This document shows, piece after piece, positions 1 to 6,725 of a DNA stretch of 11,328 bases (within the stretch, counting starts at the first letter, position 1; every line of letters begins with the position of its first letter). The stretch is taken from positions 1-11,328 of the forward strand of contig CAZWQX010000126.1 in assembly GCA_964635965.1 (NCBI GenBank), given 5' to 3'. A model generated the notes under the pieces. That model was not told the DNA's origin and searched no databases. It worked only from the letters and a program-made list of their open reading frames with translations. Source of the DNA: JAKVAV01 sp964635965 (GTDB lineage: Bacteria; Bacteroidota; Bacteroidia; Flavobacteriales_D; Cryomorphaceae). Made by a program: the position numbers and the translations under genes.

Positions 1-388
1 AGAAGAACTCACTGAACGCATCCATGGCGAACAAGCGCTGAAGACAGCCATTGAGGCAAGTAACATCCTTTTCGGTAAGAGTACTTCAGAAAATTTAAAG
101 GCTCTTTCTGAAGAAGATTTCCTGGATGTTTTCTCTGGAGTCGAGCAAGCAGATTTTTCATCGGATTTATTAAATGATGGGGTTTCAGTGGTTGACTTCC
201 TTTCGGACACAACGGGTTTTTTGAATTCTAAAGGGGAGGCGCGCAGAGCTTTAAAAGAGAATTCTATCAGCGTTAATAAGGAACGGGTAAATGACGCACT
301 GATAATTGACAGGAGTCACTTGATTCGCGAGAAGTACATTCTCCTTCAGCGAGGTAAGAAGAGATACTTCATCGCTAAAGCGCTCTAA
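1..388 (+). CDS. tyrS: Tyrosyl-tRNA synthetase, C-terminal part (5' end outside window)
   Basis: This is the 3' end of a class I aminoacyl-tRNA synthetase that charges tRNA-Tyr with tyrosine in the cytoplasm. The reading frame enters the window open at base 2 and gives 128 residues before TAA at 386-388. The first part (ERIHGEQALKTAIEAS, then ILFGKS) matches the helical linker typical of bacterial TyrS. The last 60 or so residues form the S4-like RNA-binding domain: GEARRALKENSISVN, then the terminal strand pair around ILLQRGKKRYFIAKAL. The catalytic HIGH and KMSKS motifs would lie upstream, outside the window. The last four bases (385-388) overlap the end of the convergent LuxE-family gene. 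There is no room for a terminator between them. The identification rests on recognised family sequence; only the C-terminal third is visible. Confidence 0.93.
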   Translation, partial: EELTERIHGEQALKTAIEASNILFGKSTSENLKALSEEDFLDVFSGVEQADFSSDLLNDGVSVVDFLSDTTGFLNSKGEARRALKENSISVNKERVNDALIIDRSHLIREKYILLQRGKKRYFIAKAL

Positions 389-1374
389 TCGGCCCGAAGG
401 AGCAAATTGCACCCTCTCAGATCACTGTAGTCAAGTCTTCCGATAACTTCAAACGAGTTGTCACTTTTCACGGTACCTATGTCTGAAGTTGCTATGAATG
501 AACAAGAGTGAATATTAGCGAGGTCAATTACATTGATCCCTCCGGTTTGATCAGGTCCTAAAATCGACAAAGGATCTCGGGTATCTCGAATTTTGATTCG
601 CATCCAAGGGGGACACTTGAAAATACCGTTGCCCTTAGAATAGGCTTGACTCAACAATTCCGTCATACCATATTCGCTGTGAATGTCGTCTACCCCGAAT
701 CCCTTTTTAAGAATTTCGTGCAATTCGTTTCTGGTCAGTTCTTTCCTGCGTCCTTTCATCCCTCCAGTCTCCATAACGATGGTATTTGTGAGCTGCAAGG
801 GCGATGATTCCACAAAATCCAGTAAGGCAAAGCTCACTCCAATCAGGAGTGTTCTCTCTTCTTTTGATGCCAGTATTTCACTTAATTCTGCGAATTCATT
901 CAAGAAGAAGCCGCTTTTTGGGTGTTTCGACTTTGTGATTAAATCATCTACCATGTAGATTAAAGATGATCCCTTACGCTCTAAATAGGAGGGTAGGAGC
1001 GCGAGAATTCGCAATCCTTCAATTTGACCATAGAACCGTTCAAAACCTTCCTGAAAGCTTCTGATGTAAAGTGCCGGATCTTCAACGTAATGTCGAGAGG
1101 TGTCTGTCCCTGTGGTTCCACTGCTAGTGAAGACTAGGTCTGGCCGAACATTCGAACTAAAAACTTCATGAGTTTTGAATAGCTCGATCGGTAAGAAGGG
1201 AATTTGCCGTGTTGACTCTACTCGCTCAGGAGAAATTTTGAGTAGTCTGAGATACTCCTTGTAAACGGGATTGCGTTTAGATTGAAAACGAAATACTTCT
1301 ATCGCTGCTGTTTCGAATGCTTCTTCGCCTTTTAAACCGAAGATTTTTTCTGTTTCGTTGACGACGGAACTCAA
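385..1374 (-). CDS. LuxE-family acyl-protein synthetase / adenylate-forming enzyme
   Basis: A 329-residue protein of the LuxE acyl-protein synthetase family, related to the ANL adenylate-forming enzymes. These activate a carboxylic acid with ATP. Three motifs support this: the phosphate loop TSSGTTGTDTSRH near residue 84, the adenylate-binding motif HSEYGMTELLSQ near 233-244, and the C-terminal GRLDYSDLRGCNLLL, which resembles the hinge motif of the superfamily. The length is slightly below that of luciferase-operon LuxE. No luxC, luxD or luxAB lies nearby, so a role in bioluminescence is not indicated. Stand-alone homologues in Bacteroidota are thought to act in lipid or surface-polysaccharide acylation; the substrate here is unknown. 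The start is TTG at 1372-1374. Between it and the upstream in-frame stop (1405-1407) there is no ATG, GTG or other TTG. A TATCTTTG promoter box on the same strand at 1408-1415 would give a leader of about 27 nt. The stop TAG overlaps the tyrS stop in the bases CTAA. Confidence 0.85.
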   Translation of the reverse strand: MSSVVNETEKIFGLKGEEAFETAAIEVFRFQSKRNPVYKEYLRLLKISPERVESTRQIPFLPIELFKTHEVFSSNVRPDLVFTSSGTTGTDTSRHYVEDPALYIRSFQEGFERFYGQIEGLRILALLPSYLERKGSSLIYMVDDLITKSKHPKSGFFLNEFAELSEILASKEERTLLIGVSFALLDFVESSPLQLTNTIVMETGGMKGRRKELTRNELHEILKKGFGVDDIHSEYGMTELLSQAYSKGNGIFKCPPWMRIKIRDTRDPLSILGPDQTGGINVIDLANIHSCSFIATSDIGTVKSDNSFEVIGRLDYSDLRGCNLLLRAD

Positions 1375-1407
1375 ATTAGGGTAAGGTATTTCTTCGTTGT
1401 ATTTTTA

Positions 1408-1415
1408 CAAAGATA
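1408..1415 (-). promoter_or_regulatory. Bacteroidota-type -7 box (TATCTTTG) for the LuxE-family gene
   Basis: An exact match to TAnnTTTG on the minus strand. Transcription would begin near 1401 and leave about 27 nt before the TTG start. No convincing -33 TTG/TTTG is seen at 17-23 bp. A one-mismatch box on the plus strand, TATTTTTA at 1400-1407, abuts it directly and may serve the divergent lipoprotein gene, so the two promoters would compete for the same 50-bp region. Confidence 0.5.
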
Positions 1416-1425
1416 TAGTCGCTTG

Positions 1426-1959
1426 ATGAATCATCGCTTGATCATATTTCTTCACTTAATCCTAATCTTATCCATCTTATCCGGATGTGATTCTGAAGGA
1501 GAACTGCCAAATGAACCTGTGATCAATAACATTACTTTCGAATCAAATCTTAAGAATTTGGTCATTCAGTTTACGGATGGAGATGGGAATTACGGTCTGG
1601 GCCAAGGCGATACTCTTCCGCCTTACCAGCCATTTGAAGATGAAGCCGAGACTATAGAGAATCCGTTTCACTATAACTATTGGATGAACGTTTATGTGAA
1701 GAGAGATGGAGGATTTGTTTTGCTTGAGACACCTTCTACTTTTGATTTTCGCGTTCCTGTCCTCACACCCCAGGGCCAGAATAAACAACTCAGAGTTACC
1801 ATAAACAATGATCTTGAGTTGGAGTTAGAGGCCCTTGCTCAAAGTCAGGCTATCGATCTTTCTTTTGGTGATACAATAAAATTCGCGGTTACTTTGGTTG
1901 ACCAAGATCTCAACATTAGCAACGTCGCTGAGACCGGCGAGATTATTCTCAATAACTAA
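1426..1959 (+). CDS. Predicted lipoprotein of unknown function
   Basis: A 177-residue lipoprotein whose function I do not recognise. It starts with a type II signal peptide: MNHR, a hydrophobic stretch of about 14 residues, then the lipobox LSGC with the acylated cysteine at residue 21. The mature end CDSEGE is acidic just after the cysteine. In Bacteroidota this can act as a surface-export signal, so the protein may sit on the outer face of the outer membrane (inference). The body is rich in predicted beta strands and contains FTDGDGNYGLG near residues 45-55, a pattern common in Bacteroidota lipoproteins and possibly a calcium-type acidic turn. I prefer ATG at 1426; the TTG immediately before it in frame is also possible. 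Its upstream neighbour is divergent. Its stop overlaps that of the Na/Pi cotransporter by four bases (1956-1959). Confidence 0.8.
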   Translation: MNHRLIIFLHLILILSILSGCDSEGELPNEPVINNITFESNLKNLVIQFTDGDGNYGLGQGDTLPPYQPFEDEAETIENPFHYNYWMNVYVKRDGGFVLLETPSTFDFRVPVLTPQGQNKQLRVTINNDLELELEALAQSQAIDLSFGDTIKFAVTLVDQDLNISNVAETGEIILNN

Positions 1960-4010
1960 ATTTTGCCCGTTAGCGCTTCAGAAACGTTCTCGATATGATC
2001 TCCTACCTTCTCCAATGAAGAAAACAGATCACTATAAACCGTACCACTTCTCAGATTGTAATTGCCCGATTCGATGCGAGAAATGTATTCTCTTCTTAGT
2101 TTGTTTCGCAATTCGTTGATCTCCTTTTCTAAACTTTGAGCTTTCTCGAGGTTCACTCTTTTCGGATCGTCTTGATCGAGGTTTTCCAGCATCAAATCCA
2201 TTGCCATCTCGACTAATCCGAACATGCGGAGGAGCTTCTCCCTTTGATCGGGAGCAAACCAAATTCTCGATGCTGTTTTTCTTTCGATGGTGTTGGCCAT
2301 CTGGTAGAATATGTCTCCTATCCTTTCAAGGTCACTTCCAATACTCAAGAAAGAACGAACCCTTTCAGAAGAAGCAGCTGAAAGTTCGGTGGCTGACAGT
2401 TTACTGCAATATTGGGATATTTCTATCTCTAACTGATCGGTAATCTTCTCGTACTTCTTGATTCGTTTGAGAATTGTTTTCTGATTGGCTTGTTCCGTTT
2501 CAGTAAGTAGATTTTTCACGAATCCCGACATTCTCGAAGTAATCTCACCAAACCTGACGATTTGCTTTCTCGCCTCCAACAGAGAAATTTCAGAAAGCTG
2601 AATGGAAGTGTCGATGTACTCTAACCTGAATTCTTCGTCTTCACCTCCTTTAGACCTAACCGTTTTGGTCGCAAGTTTAACGAGTGCAGGGACAAACCAA
2701 ATTAAAATCAGCAAGGTTGCCAGATTAAACACTGAGTGAAAAGCTGCCAGAGCGGTTGTCGCGGCTTGTCTTCCCATCTCCGAGGAGTCGTAAGGATCCG
2801 CAGGCATAAAGCCGGCGATTATATCCAATACCCAAGGCAAGGCAAATACCATCCACATTACACCGATCACGTTGAAGAGCGTATGAATCCGTGCACTCCT
2901 TTTGGCGTAAACGTTTCCTACTAAAGCCGAAATCTCCGCGGTAGCGGTGGTTCCAATATTCTCGCCCAAAAGCATTGCCGCTGCTACGTTAAATGGAATA
3001 ACTCCGCTTGCGCACAGAGCCATTGTTAGTGTTATTGCGGAGGAAGAGCTTTGAATGATTACCGTGACAATAATTCCCAGCGCAATGAACATTAGCGTTC
3101 CGAGAATTGGTTGATTTGAGTATTCAACAAAAAAGGCTACAAATGCTGAATTTTCGTCGAATGTTGGAACAGCTTCTTTGAGAAATCCAAGTCCTAAGAA
3201 GAGGAGAGCAAAGCCAATCAATGCCGTACTCCAACTTCGTACTTCCTGCTTTTTGATAAGCAGTAAGGGTGCTGCAGCAGCAAACATCAAAAGAGCATAA
3301 ACCGTAATATTGAACCGGAATCCGAAATAAGAAACGAGCCATCCTGTGATAGTTGTACCGATGTTGGCGCCCATCATAATTCCTGCAGATTCCGTTAAAG
3401 TAATCAGGCCCGCGTTCACGAAGCTGACTGTCATGACCGTAGTTGCACTCGATGATTGCAATAAGCCAGTTAGCGTAAATCCTGAAAGAACGCCGGCGAA
3501 GCGATTTTTCGTCATCCAACGAAGAATGTTCCGAAGCCTGGAACCAGCGCTGGCTTGAATACCTTCGCTCATTGTTTTCATCCCATAAATGAAGAGACAG
3601 AGCGCTCCAATCATGAGTAAGAATCGGGTTATGCCCCAGGGCATTTTCGTTTCAAATTTTTCCCTGTCTGTCCATTCAGATTGATCATTTGAATTCAGAA
3701 ATCCAACCTGATAGATGTAACCCGATGAAGAATAGAGGTCGAGTAATCGAATTGATCCTTCTTTGAAATCCACCGTGTCGGAATACAACCAAATTTCACC
3801 TTCGTTAGCTAAAACTGCGGAACGGTTGTACCGAATAACGACGTTTGAAGGTCTAGAATCGGAATCAGTGACCTTCCAACTAATCTCAACCCCTGAGTCC
3901 GTAACAAAGGCGCCGTATACTTTTGCAGATTCTTGGGCAACACTTCCCAGGGAGAGCAGAAGCGCTGTTAAAAGGGCGATATATCTCAGGTTTTTAAACA
4001 AGACCGACAA
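1956..4010 (-). CDS. Na+/phosphate cotransporter with N-terminal beta domain and C-terminal PhoU-like domain
   Basis: A 684-residue sodium-dependent phosphate transporter of the NptA/NaPi-II type, in the inner membrane. Residues 1-26 are a signal peptide or first membrane segment. Residues 30-120 look like a fibronectin-type beta domain, probably periplasmic (VYGAFVTDSGVEISW, then EWTDREKFETK). From about 126 to 445 comes the transport core, with the inverted repeat typical of the family: QSSSATT at 185-191 and QSSSSAIT at 320-327, each paired with a GANIGTT or GENIGTT motif (214-220 and 349-355). Residues 460-684 are a PhoU-like helical domain with two E-x(3)-D-x(3)-N style signatures, ERIGDIFYQMAN (562-573) and EKVGDHIENV (667-676). 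Both key QSSS motifs are intact, so it should be functional. The extracytoplasmic beta domain ahead of the core is an extra found in Bacteroidota homologues. No ATG start exists. TTG at 4008-4010 lies inside a promoter-like box, and TTG at 3999-4001 is the alternative (681 residues). Confidence 0.92.
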   Translation of the reverse strand: MSVLFKNLRYIALLTALLLSLGSVAQESAKVYGAFVTDSGVEISWKVTDSDSRPSNVVIRYNRSAVLANEGEIWLYSDTVDFKEGSIRLLDLYSSSGYIYQVGFLNSNDQSEWTDREKFETKMPWGITRFLLMIGALCLFIYGMKTMSEGIQASAGSRLRNILRWMTKNRFAGVLSGFTLTGLLQSSSATTVMTVSFVNAGLITLTESAGIMMGANIGTTITGWLVSYFGFRFNITVYALLMFAAAAPLLLIKKQEVRSWSTALIGFALLFLGLGFLKEAVPTFDENSAFVAFFVEYSNQPILGTLMFIALGIIVTVIIQSSSSAITLTMALCASGVIPFNVAAAMLLGENIGTTATAEISALVGNVYAKRSARIHTLFNVIGVMWMVFALPWVLDIIAGFMPADPYDSSEMGRQAATTALAAFHSVFNLATLLILIWFVPALVKLATKTVRSKGGEDEEFRLEYIDTSIQLSEISLLEARKQIVRFGEITSRMSGFVKNLLTETEQANQKTILKRIKKYEKITDQLEIEISQYCSKLSATELSAASSERVRSFLSIGSDLERIGDIFYQMANTIERKTASRIWFAPDQREKLLRMFGLVEMAMDLMLENLDQDDPKRVNLEKAQSLEKEINELRNKLRREYISRIESGNYNLRSGTVYSDLFSSLEKVGDHIENVSEALTGKI

Positions 4011-4015
4011 AGGTA
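4008..4015 (-). promoter_or_regulatory. Bacteroidota-type -7 box (TACCTTTG) at the start of the Na/Pi cotransporter gene
   Basis: An exact TAnnTTTG match on the minus strand. Its last three bases coincide with the upstream candidate TTG start. If it is a working promoter, transcription would begin near 4002-4003. Translation would then have to start at the second TTG (3999-4001) or further in, on an almost leaderless mRNA. No good -33 element is visible 17-23 bp upstream, so this is tentative. Confidence 0.4.
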
Positions 4016-4172
4016 TCTTACTGATCTTCCGACGAGAGCGGGCTTGAGTTAACTTTATGTTAATTCGCCATGCCCCCTGATCGCGAATAAGTGAGGGGGT
4101 TTCAGAAAGGAGTATTTCTCAATGTGAAGTAAAAGGGTTCTTGGCTTGAAATAATTATAAGCGATAGTTAAC

Positions 4173-4199
4173 GGTCAATTAAACTTGATTTAATTGACC
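4173..4199 (+). repeat. Perfect 11+11 bp inverted repeat, candidate operator
   Basis: The arms GGTCAATTAAA (4173-4183) and TTTAATTGACC (4189-4199) are exact reverse complements around the 5-bp centre CTTGA. The repeat lies in the divergent region between the Na/Pi cotransporter and the response regulator, 20 bp before the regulator's start codon. Its centre contains TTG (4185-4187), placed as a -33 element 17 bp before the box TACTTTCG. A dimeric repressor or autoregulator bound here would block the regulator's promoter. No T-run follows, so it is not a terminator. Confidence 0.6.
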
Positions 4200-4212
4200 A
4201 CTGATACTTTCG
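4185..4212 (+). promoter_or_regulatory. Candidate promoter of the response regulator gene
   Basis: TTG at 4185-4187, a 17-bp gap, then TACTTTCG at 4205-4212, which is one mismatch from TAnnTTTG. The spacing fits the TTG-N17-23-TAnnTTTG pattern described for flavobacteria. The ATG at 4220 is only 7 nt after the box, so the mRNA would be leaderless or nearly so. Confidence 0.4.
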
Positions 4213-4219
4213 GCCTGCG

Positions 4220-4909
4220 ATGTCCACCTTTACTAAAATTGTTTGTGTTAAAGGAAATAACTCACAATTCGATGAGTTAATTCCGTTGATTCAGGCGGAG
4301 AATCTCTCGGTTCATTGCATCGAAGAGTCTTCAGAAGTCATATCCTATATCAATCAGAGTAAACCTGTGCTCGTGTTGATGGATTTAATGATTGATCGAA
4401 AGGATGCAATTTCTTTGCTTAAAGAAATGGAAAACAACACTTTGCGCCGTTATTTTTCTGCAGTTGTTTTCAGTGAAAGGAGCGAGAATTACGTACACAT
4501 TACAGCGCTTAACTCCGGAGCTGATGACTTTTTGGTCAAACCGATTAACAAGCGCGTTTTTTCCAGTAGATTGAAATCTTGGTTGAGAAAACAGGCCGCG
4601 TGGAGAGGACTTACTTTTGGAAATGGCAACGGCAGCGAAGTTGTTTTGGATGAAGAGAAGTTTATTCTTCTTGTAAAAGGAGATGAAGTCAATCTACAGC
4701 GAAAGGAATTTGAGATTATTTCATTGTTAGCTTCAAAGCCCAAGAAAGTTTTTAGTAGAGATGAGATAAAGGAAATGGTTTGGGGAGAGACTACCAATGT
4801 GAGAAGCCGAACGATAGATGTTCATATACGAAACCTACGTAGTAAAATTGGCCATAAATACATTAAGACCTATAAAGGAATCGGCTATAGCTTCGATGCG
4901 GTTGCTTAA
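4220..4909 (+). CDS. OmpR/PhoB-family response regulator with atypical receiver
   Basis: A 229-residue DNA-binding response regulator. Residues 5-122 form the receiver. The phosphoacceptor is likely D55 (VLMDLMIDR), with S85 as the hydroxyl switch residue (VVFSE) and K107 as the invariant lysine (DDFLVKPIN). The acidic pair that normally follows the first strand and holds Mg2+ is absent: the first strand reads KIVCVKGNN where EDD or DDE is expected. Phosphorylation may therefore be weak or absent. Residues 135-228 are an OmpR-type winged helix, with the recognition region SRTIDVHIRNLRSKIG and the wing YIKTYKGIGYSF. No sensor kinase gene lies in the window, so it is an orphan here. It is divergent from the phosphate transporter and may control it; this is inference from position only. 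The start ATG is supported by a promoter-like box and a palindrome just upstream. It ends 1 bp from the convergent peptidase gene. Confidence 0.88.
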   Translation: MSTFTKIVCVKGNNSQFDELIPLIQAENLSVHCIEESSEVISYINQSKPVLVLMDLMIDRKDAISLLKEMENNTLRRYFSAVVFSERSENYVHITALNSGADDFLVKPINKRVFSSRLKSWLRKQAAWRGLTFGNGNGSEVVLDEEKFILLVKGDEVNLQRKEFEIISLLASKPKKVFSRDEIKEMVWGETTNVRSRTIDVHIRNLRSKIGHKYIKTYKGIGYSFDAVA

Positions 4910-4910
4910 G

Positions 4911-6599
4911 TCAGCGAATCTCGAAAACGGGAATTCTCTTATAGGTGTCTTCTGAGTGAACCGAATTTTCGTAAATGTACCTGAGTTGTTCATAGCCGTC
5001 TTCGGCAAAACCCGAATCTTCTCTTTTCTTTGATTGGAGTGCTCTTTCAAGAGAAGGATTCCTGTCAATTATTTCCAATGCGGTTTCTTCGAATAGATAG
5101 GAAGAGAAATATTCCTTCCTGCTGAGAAACGAATCGAAGAAATTCCAGCTAAAAAAGCTGTCTTCACTCTGTGGCTCTAAAACATGAGCTAAGTATCTAT
5201 TTGCCGGTTGATTGCAATGAATCAACACATCACCTTTTCTGAATTTCACCGAATCTACTCTCTGGGTGGTTCCGACATTTCTATGCGGGTAATGACCTTC
5301 ATATGGTTCTGGTGATGTTTCATAATATGCCGCATACTTGGCTGTAACCTGAATAGTTGTATCACTGGTTAACTCAGTCATTTGAACCCCGTTAATTCTT
5401 AGCAGTTCCAAAACCTCAAAATTTGAAGAAGGAACAACATAGTATTCGGGAAGGGTGAAAGTATAGAAACCTTTGGCCCGATTTCTATATGGAATCGTGT
5501 CTCGGTATGGTTGCGAACGATCGTAAGTGAAGTATTCTCGCCCGGAGAGATCACTATATCTTTTTTGGATTTCGAAACCGGGAAATACCAAAATGTCTTC
5601 ATCTTTTGCCACCTGCCACTTGGTAGTATACTCCTTGGTTTCTGCGGTTTTCTGATCGGCTATTTCCTTCAATTTAACGATGATGTCTCCGCGTTCTTTC
5701 AAAAACTCATTCATTGATTCGAGGAAATTAAAAGTCGCTCTTACCCTGTTTTCAAAAGGTTTGAGCATATGAGCCTCAGTCATGAATGACAGCGTGTTGA
5801 ACAGGGCCGTATACCCCGAGCTATATCTGGGATGATCTAAAAAAATTGAAATGCCTTCACGCGGATTTTGCCCGATCATTCTCACGTAGGGCACCATTTC
5901 TTCTCCACGAGAAGCCATTTTCTCATAGAGCCCGGGCTTCATTTCTTTCTCCAAAAACAGGGCTTGCATGGGTGCCAGCTTTTCTGAAAACGTCGAAAGC
6001 AATGTGATGTTTGGCTGATAGTCGGCACCATTGCTGGTGTGAGTGTCTATAAAGACATGTGGATTCCACATTTGAAATAACTCAGCAAAACTGCGGGCAT
6101 TTCTTGAATCACATTTTATGAAATCACGATTTAGGTCTAGGTTTCTGGCATTGCCCCTAAAACCGTATTCCTCTGGCCCTTCTTGATTTGCCCGAAAGGT
6201 TGAGTTTCGAATGAGTGCGCCGCCAATGTTGTAAACAGGGATAATTACGTAAACTAATTCACTAGGAGGCTCAGCTGCTATTTGTGATGCAAAAGAGAGT
6301 GAGGCATTAATACCACATGCTTCACCTGGATGAATCCCATTCATGATCATGCAAATGGCTTTTCCCGATTTAGATAACGAATCAGGTTCGAAAACTCCCG
6401 ATCGATCGATCACCAAATAATGCAATGGAAATCCCGCATCAGTCATTCCAAATTCAACCAAGCGAGCGTATCCCGGATGATTATCCGCTACGGTTTGATA
6501 GTAGTTGATCAGCTCTGGATAGGCAGGAGTTTGATTTTTTGGAATTTGGCCAAATGCGGAAATGGAAATGAGGCAAGTGAGAAATAAAATTCTGCGCAC
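4911..6599 (-). CDS. Secreted M14-family zinc carboxypeptidase
   Basis: A zinc metallocarboxypeptidase of family M14 (562 residues from GTG at 6597-6599), exported by a signal peptide MRRILFLTCLISISAFGQ. Zinc ligands are visible in the order usual for the family: H90 and E93 in GIHPGEACG and H187 in FIDTHTSNGADYQ. NLDLNRDF (153-160) supplies the substrate-binding Asn/Arg region, and E275 in FMTEAHMLKPF is a plausible catalytic glutamate. The catalytic domain covers about residues 30-300. The rest (300-562) is a C-terminal extension, probably beta-rich, typical of long Bacteroidota M14 proteins. Its job is probably trimming of peptides in the periplasm or outside the cell for nutrition or wall turnover; substrate preference cannot be read off. 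The frame stays open up to a TTG at 6648-6650 (579 residues), which would give an unusually long charged n-region. I prefer GTG because the signal peptide is then normal and an A-rich tract precedes it. The 3' end is 1 bp from the response regulator stop. Confidence 0.9.
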   Translation of the reverse strand: MRRILFLTCLISISAFGQIPKNQTPAYPELINYYQTVADNHPGYARLVEFGMTDAGFPLHYLVIDRSGVFEPDSLSKSGKAICMIMNGIHPGEACGINASLSFASQIAAEPPSELVYVIIPVYNIGGALIRNSTFRANQEGPEEYGFRGNARNLDLNRDFIKCDSRNARSFAELFQMWNPHVFIDTHTSNGADYQPNITLLSTFSEKLAPMQALFLEKEMKPGLYEKMASRGEEMVPYVRMIGQNPREGISIFLDHPRYSSGYTALFNTLSFMTEAHMLKPFENRVRATFNFLESMNEFLKERGDIIVKLKEIADQKTAETKEYTTKWQVAKDEDILVFPGFEIQKRYSDLSGREYFTYDRSQPYRDTIPYRNRAKGFYTFTLPEYYVVPSSNFEVLELLRINGVQMTELTSDTTIQVTAKYAAYYETSPEPYEGHYPHRNVGTTQRVDSVKFRKGDVLIHCNQPANRYLAHVLEPQSEDSFFSWNFFDSFLSRKEYFSSYLFEETALEIIDRNPSLERALQSKKREDSGFAEDGYEQLRYIYENSVHSEDTYKRIPVFEIR

Positions 6600-6712
6600 G
6601 AAATTTTTTGTGCGAATATATGAAGTATGCCTCCCTCTTTTGGTTAACAAAAAATTAACTCAAGGTTCACGAAGCATAACATTTGCTTAAGAAATGGTCA
6701 ATTGTAGCAGTC

Positions 6713-6720
6713 TACTTTTG
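6713..6720 (+). promoter_or_regulatory. Bacteroidota-type -7 box (TACTTTTG) for the small regulatory-like-domain gene
   Basis: An exact TAnnTTTG match ending 5 nt before the ATG at 6726, so the mRNA would be leaderless or nearly so. The best -33 candidate is a weak TTA at 6687-6689, 23 bp upstream of the box. The 6651-6712 stretch otherwise holds an imperfect GTTAA/TTAAC inverted pair (6643-6659) and nothing else I can support. Confidence 0.5.
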
Positions 6721-6725
6721 AGTTG

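Noticed and set aside
385..1374. A bioluminescence operon
   Set aside because: Only a LuxE-family member is present. No luciferase, reductase or thioesterase genes are in the window.
1956..2620. A separate phoU gene
   Set aside because: The PhoU-like region is in the same uninterrupted frame as the transporter, with no internal start or promoter. This fusion is common in the family.
3124..3519. A 131-residue open frame on the minus strand in another phase
   Set aside because: It lies wholly inside the transport core of the Na/Pi cotransporter, whose motifs are clear. Its own translation is low-complexity and has no recognisable domain.
4073..4099. CCCCCT / AGGGGG inverted pair in the divergent region, possible terminator
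   Set aside because: The 15-nt loop, the 6-bp stem and the lack of a T-run make it weak, and no gene ends there.
4047..6659. Recurring GTTAAC-like hexamers in the intergenic regions
   Set aside because: They are AT-rich and short. The copies differ in orientation and spacing, so chance is a sufficient explanation.
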